Assembly: GCF_009745985.1 (NCBI RefSeq)
Contig: NZ_WFIX01000175.1
Coordinates: forward strand, 248,001 to 312,000
Direction of reading: 5' to 3'
DNA: 64,000 nucleotides
From: Microbacterium karelineae
Lineage (GTDB): Bacteria; Actinomycetota; Actinomycetes; Actinomycetales; Microbacteriaceae
Below are positions 61,669 to 64,000 of the stretch, in pieces (the stretch's first letter is position 1; each line of letters opens with the position of its first letter). The notes under the pieces were generated by a model, which worked only from the letters and a program-made list of their open reading frames with translations, ran no database searches and was not told the origin of the DNA. Both the position numbers and the translations under genes were made by a program.

Positions 61669-62075
61669 TGGCGACCGTGCACATCGTGTGCGGGCCGCCG
61701 TGCGCTGGGAAGTCGACCTACGTCGCCGAGCACGCCGAGCCTGACGACGTTGTCCTCGACTGGGACGGCATCGTCACCGACCTCGGATTCCCGCCACGGC
61801 ATCACCATGTCGACAAGTCGCTGCTGCCGGTGGTGATGGACGAGTGGCGCAGACGTCTCGCCGACGCGACAGCGGGCGACGGTGTCGTGTGGGTCATTCG
61901 TGCGAAGCCGCGCCGCGAAGTGCAGTCTCTCGCGCGCTCGCTCAAGGCCGACGTGATGGAGATCACCGCGCCGCTTCCGGTGCTCCTCGAGCGGGCGGCC
62001 GCGCGGCCGCACCCGGCGGAGCATCGACGTCTCATCCTCGCCTGGCACCGCCGGCGGGGCCTCCGCACCCAGTAG
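61668..62075 (+). CDS. P-loop ATPase/kinase-like protein within the connector genes
   Basis: A 135-residue P-loop protein: HIVCGPPCAGKSTYVAEHAEPDDVVLDWDGI gives a Walker A motif (GPPCAGKST), with later VVWVIRAKPRREVQSLARSL and a C-terminal RLILAWHRRRG that may hold the lid arginines. It resembles AAA/zeta-toxin-like or polynucleotide-kinase-like small kinases. It is out of place among structural genes, so it is probably a moron, though coupled to the adaptor (TGATG). Confidence 0.75.
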   Translation: MATVHIVCGPPCAGKSTYVAEHAEPDDVVLDWDGIVTDLGFPPRHHHVDKSLLPVVMDEWRRRLADATAGDGVVWVIRAKPRREVQSLARSLKADVMEITAPLPVLLERAAARPHPAEHRRLILAWHRRRGLRTQ

Positions 62076-62084
62076 GGAGCCGCC

Positions 62085-62588
62085 ATGGCGACGAAGAAGC
62101 CCAAGGGGCCCGAGACGAAACTGAGCGCCGAGCTCAACACGACGCTCGGCGCGAAGGTCCTCGCGGAGGCTGCGAAGCGTCTCGACGACCGGCCGCGGCT
62201 GCTCTCGCAGGTCAGCGGCTTCGCGCAGAAGTGGGAACAGGAAGTGTTCTCATCCGAGGGTGCCGTCGCCGGCAAGCGGTGGAAGCCGCTGGCCGCGTCC
62301 ACGTCAGGCAAGGCTCTCGTGCGCACGGGGGAGCTGCTCCGATCCCTCACCGGCGCCCCCCGTCTCAAGAAGGCATCGGTCGATCTGACCGCCCCCGCGT
62401 ATGCAGAGCACCTCAAGAAGGGTCGCTACGCGCCGAAATCAAAGGCGGGCACGGGGCGCCGTGGTGAGTGGTCGGGGCTCGGCGGGTCGATGCCTCGACG
62501 CAATCCTGCGCCGCGGCCGCCCGCGAAGCGCCTGGCGATTCTCACGAGCGAGCTGCTCGGCATGGTCACCCCGAGGGACTACACATGA
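62085..62588 (+). CDS. virion morphogenesis / head-tail connector protein (Mu gpG-like)
   Basis: A 167-residue protein. The pattern KRWKPLAASTSGKALVRTGELLRSLTGAP, AYAEHLKKGRYAP and a final PRPPAKRLAILT-type segment (normally PPRPFL) matches the phage Mu gpG/virion morphogenesis family, used as tail-completion or stopper proteins. ATG at 62085 is preceded by GGGAGCCGCC. It overlaps the next start by ATGA. Confidence 0.68.
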   Translation: MATKKPKGPETKLSAELNTTLGAKVLAEAAKRLDDRPRLLSQVSGFAQKWEQEVFSSEGAVAGKRWKPLAASTSGKALVRTGELLRSLTGAPRLKKASVDLTAPAYAEHLKKGRYAPKSKAGTGRRGEWSGLGGSMPRRNPAPRPPAKRLAILTSELLGMVTPRDYT

Positions 62589-63118
62589 CCGTCATCGGTG
62601 GCGACGACATCGTCAGGGGCCTCGAGGCTCAACTTCGCGCGAACGTGCCCGCAGTGATCACGCTGCTCGGACTCACGGATCTCGGCGAAATCCAGACGTG
62701 GCAGATCGTCCCGGACGTGGACGCGATCGCCGCAGCCAAGCTGCCCGCGATCGCGATCGTCAGCCCCCGCGTGTCCGCTCAGCCGCAGCGCTCGAACAGC
62801 GAGTACTCGGCCGAGTGGCAGGTGTCGGTCGGTGTCTTCGCACGTGGCGACGATCACGAGCACACCCAGACGCAGATCCAGCAGTGGGCGAAGGTCGTCC
62901 GCGCCTCGGCGCTGATGACCCCGTCTCTGCCGGGAACCAAGATCCGGATCCGATGGGCCGGCGAAGAGTACGACCTCCTCCCGAACAAGAAGGACGCGCG
63001 CACGATCGCGGGCGCCGAGGTCATGTTCGACGCGTCCGTCGAGAAGGCGATCGACCTGACGGCGCTGCGAAATGACCCCCTCCTCATCTCTGTCCATCCA
63101 GACGTACAACCCAACTAA
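62585..63118 (+). CDS. tail terminator-like protein
   Basis: A 177-residue protein: DIVRGLEAQLRANVPAVITLLG, then LPAIAIVSPRVSAQPQRSNSEYSAEWQVSVGVFARGDDHEHTQTQIQQWAKVVRA. The central beta strands followed by a helix match the neck/tail-terminator family. Position just before the sheath gene supports this role, capping the tail tube at the neck. ATG at 62585 is coupled to the preceding gene. Confidence 0.68.
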   Translation: MTVIGGDDIVRGLEAQLRANVPAVITLLGLTDLGEIQTWQIVPDVDAIAAAKLPAIAIVSPRVSAQPQRSNSEYSAEWQVSVGVFARGDDHEHTQTQIQQWAKVVRASALMTPSLPGTKIRIRWAGEEYDLLPNKKDARTIAGAEVMFDASVEKAIDLTALRNDPLLISVHPDVQPN

Positions 63119-63130
63119 GGAGACCCCCTC

Positions 63131-64000
63131 ATGGTGCGTCCTCAGGTAACTGTCAACATCAGCGGGGAGCTCCCTGTCGCCTCGCTGCCGACCGAGACCG
63201 GCACGCTGTTCTTCGTGTACGCCGGCCCGACTGGCCCGCTCACGCCGACACGCGTGACCTCGGTCGCGGAGGCCGAAGCCGCTGACGTCCCCACGGCGAC
63301 CGCGCTGTGGATCGGCGACGCGCTCACGCAGGGCGCGCCGGAAGTGATCGTCGTGCGCGCGGAAGCGGTCGACCCCGGAGCGGTGACCGAGACGGAGTGG
63401 AACGTCGCTCTCGACCTCCTCACCCCGTCGCACGGTCCCGGTCAGGTCGCGACGCCCGGCGTCGCCGACACGGCCGCGTACACCGCGCTCCTCGCACACG
63501 TCGACGCGAACCCGCACCGGGTGGCGTTCCTGGACGTCGGTGAGGGTGACGACGCGACGACGATCTCGACCGCGGCCGCCGCGATCGCTGCGACCGCCGG
63601 AGCCGAGCGCGCCGGCGTGTTCGGCCCGTGGGTGTCCGTCCCCGGTTCCGGTTCGGCTCGCACCGTGCCCGCATCGGTGATCGCCGCCGGTCTCGCCGCT
63701 CGCGGCGACGCGACCGTCGGCAACTCGAACAACGCCCCGATCTTCGATCAGGGCCGCGGCGCCGGATCCGTCTCGGGCGCTCTCGGCGTCGTCACCGACT
63801 TCGGCGACACGGACGTCGACACGCTTTACGACGCCGGCGTCAACGTCTTCCGCGACGTGCTCGGCGTCGTCACGCTCACCGGCTGGAAGTCGGTCGGCAC
63901 GGATCCCGTGTGGCGGCAGCTGAACATCGGCCGCCTCACCATGGAGGTCTCGGCGCGCATCTCGGCGCTCATGTACCAGTACCTCGGTTCGCCGATCGAT
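63131..64000 (+). CDS. contractile tail sheath protein, partial at window end
   Basis: The frame is open from ATG 63131 (preceded by AAGGAGACC) through the last base: 290 codons without a stop. The start RPQVTVNISGELPVASLPTETGTLFFVYAGPTGPLTPTRVTS and the later LGVVTLTGWKSVGTDPVWRQLNIGRLTMEVSARISALMYQYLGSPID match the tail sheath family, in particular the C-terminal subdomain with the conserved WRQLN(I/V)xR motif. A sheath defines a contractile (myovirus-type) tail. The remaining part lies beyond the window. Confidence 0.87.
   Translation, partial: MVRPQVTVNISGELPVASLPTETGTLFFVYAGPTGPLTPTRVTSVAEAEAADVPTATALWIGDALTQGAPEVIVVRAEAVDPGAVTETEWNVALDLLTPSHGPGQVATPGVADTAAYTALLAHVDANPHRVAFLDVGEGDDATTISTAAAAIAATAGAERAGVFGPWVSVPGSGSARTVPASVIAAGLAARGDATVGNSNNAPIFDQGRGAGSVSGALGVVTDFGDTDVDTLYDAGVNVFRDVLGVVTLTGWKSVGTDPVWRQLNIGRLTMEVSARISALMYQYLGSPID

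Noticed and set aside
61004-64000. Tailocin or extracellular contractile injection system instead of a phage
   Set aside because: Terminase, portal, protease, capsid and an integrase at an attachment site are all present, so it is a phage with a contractile tail.

Overview
The window comes from a high-GC actinobacterium, most likely of the family Microbacteriaceae (Microbacterium or a close relative). The evidence is the codon use (G or C in nearly all third positions), a fused PafB-PafC regulator next to tatA-tatC-helY, the order rplS-lepB-rnhB-DUF2469-yraN-comM, and many promoters of the form TANNNT placed 6-8 bases before the start codon (leaderless messages). All functional calls come from reading protein motifs; no database search was run.

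Layout. 1-1,340: mobile-element debris, the C-terminal half of a large serine recombinase abutting an internally deleted IS481-type transposase. 1,368-11,716: core genes (PAC2-family protein, HAD phosphatase, tRNA m1A methyltransferase, FKBP-like lipoprotein, pafBC, tatA, tatC, a membrane protein, helY helicase). 11,753-12,414: a VapBC-type toxin-antitoxin pair with a palindromic operator. 12,436-34,139: a nitrate/nitrite assimilation supercluster: narK, an FAD/[2Fe-2S] electron-transfer subunit, the molybdenum nitrate reductase, molybdenum cofactor genes (mogA-like, moaE, moaD, moaC, moeA, moeB-rhodanese, moaA), the molybdate importer modABC, siroheme synthesis (chelatase, HemD-winged helix fusion, CysG-like) and nirBD. 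trmD lies inside this cluster, 17 kb from its usual partner rplS. A lower-GC islet (27,130-28,090) carries two unidentified genes. 34,364-39,162: housekeeping genes map, rplS, lepB, rnhB, DUF2469, yraN and the 5' part of comM.

39,163-64,000 and beyond: a prophage integrated inside comM. Its left end has a large serine integrase, an SOS-box-like site, a repressor/Cro-like pair with shared operators, an antirepressor-like gene and a long early operon of mostly unknown genes (ParB-like, Lsr2-domain, DUF3263, coiled-coil and GIY-YIG-like proteins, a replication initiator with an internal palindrome). After a terminator comes the late operon: HNH, small and large terminase, portal, ClpP-like protease/scaffold, decoration protein, major capsid, connectors, tail terminator and a contractile tail sheath that runs off the window. 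The phage therefore has a contractile tail.

The most unusual pattern is a repeat with the core CACGAGGTTGG at eight junctions between small genes at 48.7-50.9 kb. Each copy encodes the C-terminal His-Glu-Val-Gly of one protein and lies just before the start codon of the next gene, so one element appears to serve both genes.
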